DNA from: Climacteris rufus
Lineage: Eukaryota; Chordata; Aves; Passeriformes; Climacteridae
Assembly (NCBI GenBank): GCA_013398175.1
Contig: VZRZ01004630.1
Span: 898,935 to 962,934, forward strand
Length of the DNA stretch: 64,000 nt
Reading direction: 5' to 3'
Of the stretch, positions 62,975 through 64,000 are shown piece by piece (the first letter of the stretch is position 1; the number at the start of each line of letters is the position of its first letter). The notes below the pieces were generated by a model. It was not told the origin of the DNA and ran no database searches. It was given only the letters and a program-made list of their open reading frames with translations. The position numbers and the translations under genes were made by a program.

Positions 62975-64000
62975 GTAGGAAAAACTGTTAGTAGAACGAG
63001 TTGAGCAAGAGCTACGATCATTGCCAGATAATAAACATGCATCCCCACAAAGTACCAATAAACTATAAACAGATGAGCTCTTTTCATAAAAACTGTTAAT
63101 TTCCTCCCACTGTGCATAGCTGATAGCTTAGTGGGCCACAGGCTACATCATATTTTGGAAGCTTTCTGTGAAACTTTTTTCTGTGCTTCAGCAGATCAGC
63201 ACCACATCTCGTATGTAAAAGACAGTTTGTTGTCAAGGTGAGTTATTGTATACATGGCATTTTAGGTTTTATATTTAGTGCTCAAAACAAGATGCAAAGC
63301 TCCCACTTGCAAAACTTTCTTAAGGACAGATCAAATTATACTTTGTATGTGGTTTTTTGGAAGCTTCTATCTGAAATGCCTCAATTAGCACCAGAAAAAT
63401 CAAGATATTTGTTCATGTGAAATTAAAGAATTTCTGTTTCAGATCTGAATTTGCACAAGTGTAGCTCTGTAGCTCATTAAACTTAGGAACTTACTTTTTG
63501 GAACTTAAATATTAACCCTTCTAGCCCACAGGCTAGTTAACATCTGAGCTGGCCAGACCTTTGCAGGAAAGCAGTAATTCTTCTTCCTTTAAACAAAACA
63601 CATATCAAAGCACATCAGAAGAATATTCTTTCTTCCAAACCTGGATGGTAGTGCAAAAAAGTGTATATTAGACGGGTTCTGCCAATCCCTGTCACTCACT
63701 GTATCTTCCAGGGCCTGCCTTTGACCTTTCTGCTAACCCGTAACAGCACGTCAGGGTGCAGCTGATCCACACACCGTAACTGGCTGCTCCAGAGCCTATT
63801 TCCAGTCCTCTTGCCTTCAGGAAGCAATCTCAGTCAGCTCACCCAGCCATGCAGCTAGGGTGAACCCTGGATCAGCCATGCATGCCCACAATCAAACTGC
63901 ATATTGTAGGGGCTAATGGTCCTGTAACTAGAATTCAAGTATTTCCATCTCTGACTAGTCCTCATAAATATTTCATTGGTTCCTTACACCACACATTGTA
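62975..64000. other. unique sequence to the window end, no gene recognised
   Basis: No repeat, RNA gene or supported exon was recognised. Confidence 0.5.

Noticed and set aside
1..64000. tRNA, rRNA, CRISPR, operons or microbial mobile elements
   Set aside because: No such sequences are visible. The CR1 and LTR content marks this as avian nuclear DNA.

Overview
This is vertebrate nuclear DNA, almost certainly from a bird. It contains six fragments of CR1 LINE retrotransposons with the avian-type 3' end (the AATCAYAGAAT-type tail on the left, followed by the GGTTGGAAGGGACC-type block) and four solo long terminal repeats (LTRs) of endogenous retroviruses. At least one of these LTRs closely matches an avian family I recognise. 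There is no bacterial operon structure, rRNA, tRNA or CRISPR array. The base composition is AT-rich, CpG is depleted outside the LTRs, and the many short open frames lack any protein family I recognise. I read the window as a gene-poor stretch, either intergenic or deep inside a large intron.

Layout. 1-14.5 kb is mostly unique AT-rich sequence with four CR1 pieces (1.7, 6.1, 6.7 and 14.1 kb) and one splice-bounded candidate exon (7.6 kb). 14.5-22 kb is unique sequence with a CpG-retaining, possibly conserved block at 17.3-17.7 kb and a T-rich tract at 20 kb. A minus-strand LTR lies at 22.1-22.7 kb. 22.7-35.3 kb has no recognisable gene and only simple repeats. 35.3-36.1 kb is a GC-rich plus-strand LTR with a 37-bp minisatellite and a perfect 6-bp target duplication (TSD). 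38.2 kb holds a CR1 of a second type with a TAGAC-like tail. 38.9-40.1 kb is a second plus-strand LTR with a perfect 5-bp TSD. 41.6-42.0 kb is the best coding candidate: an open frame ending in a stop with AATAAA downstream. 43.4-44.1 kb is the longest CR1 copy, followed at 44.4 kb by a candidate exon encoding a membrane-spanning segment. 44.6-59.1 kb is unique sequence. 59.1-60.2 kb is a third LTR with a perfect 5-bp TSD. The remainder to 64 kb is unique, with one small candidate exon near 62.9 kb.

No multi-gene system is visible. The strongest results are the retroelement boundaries, where termini and target duplications can be read directly. The exon calls are hypotheses from splice-site strings, open frames and a polyadenylation signal, and none was assigned to a known protein. 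I found no convincing evidence of a previously undescribed biological system.
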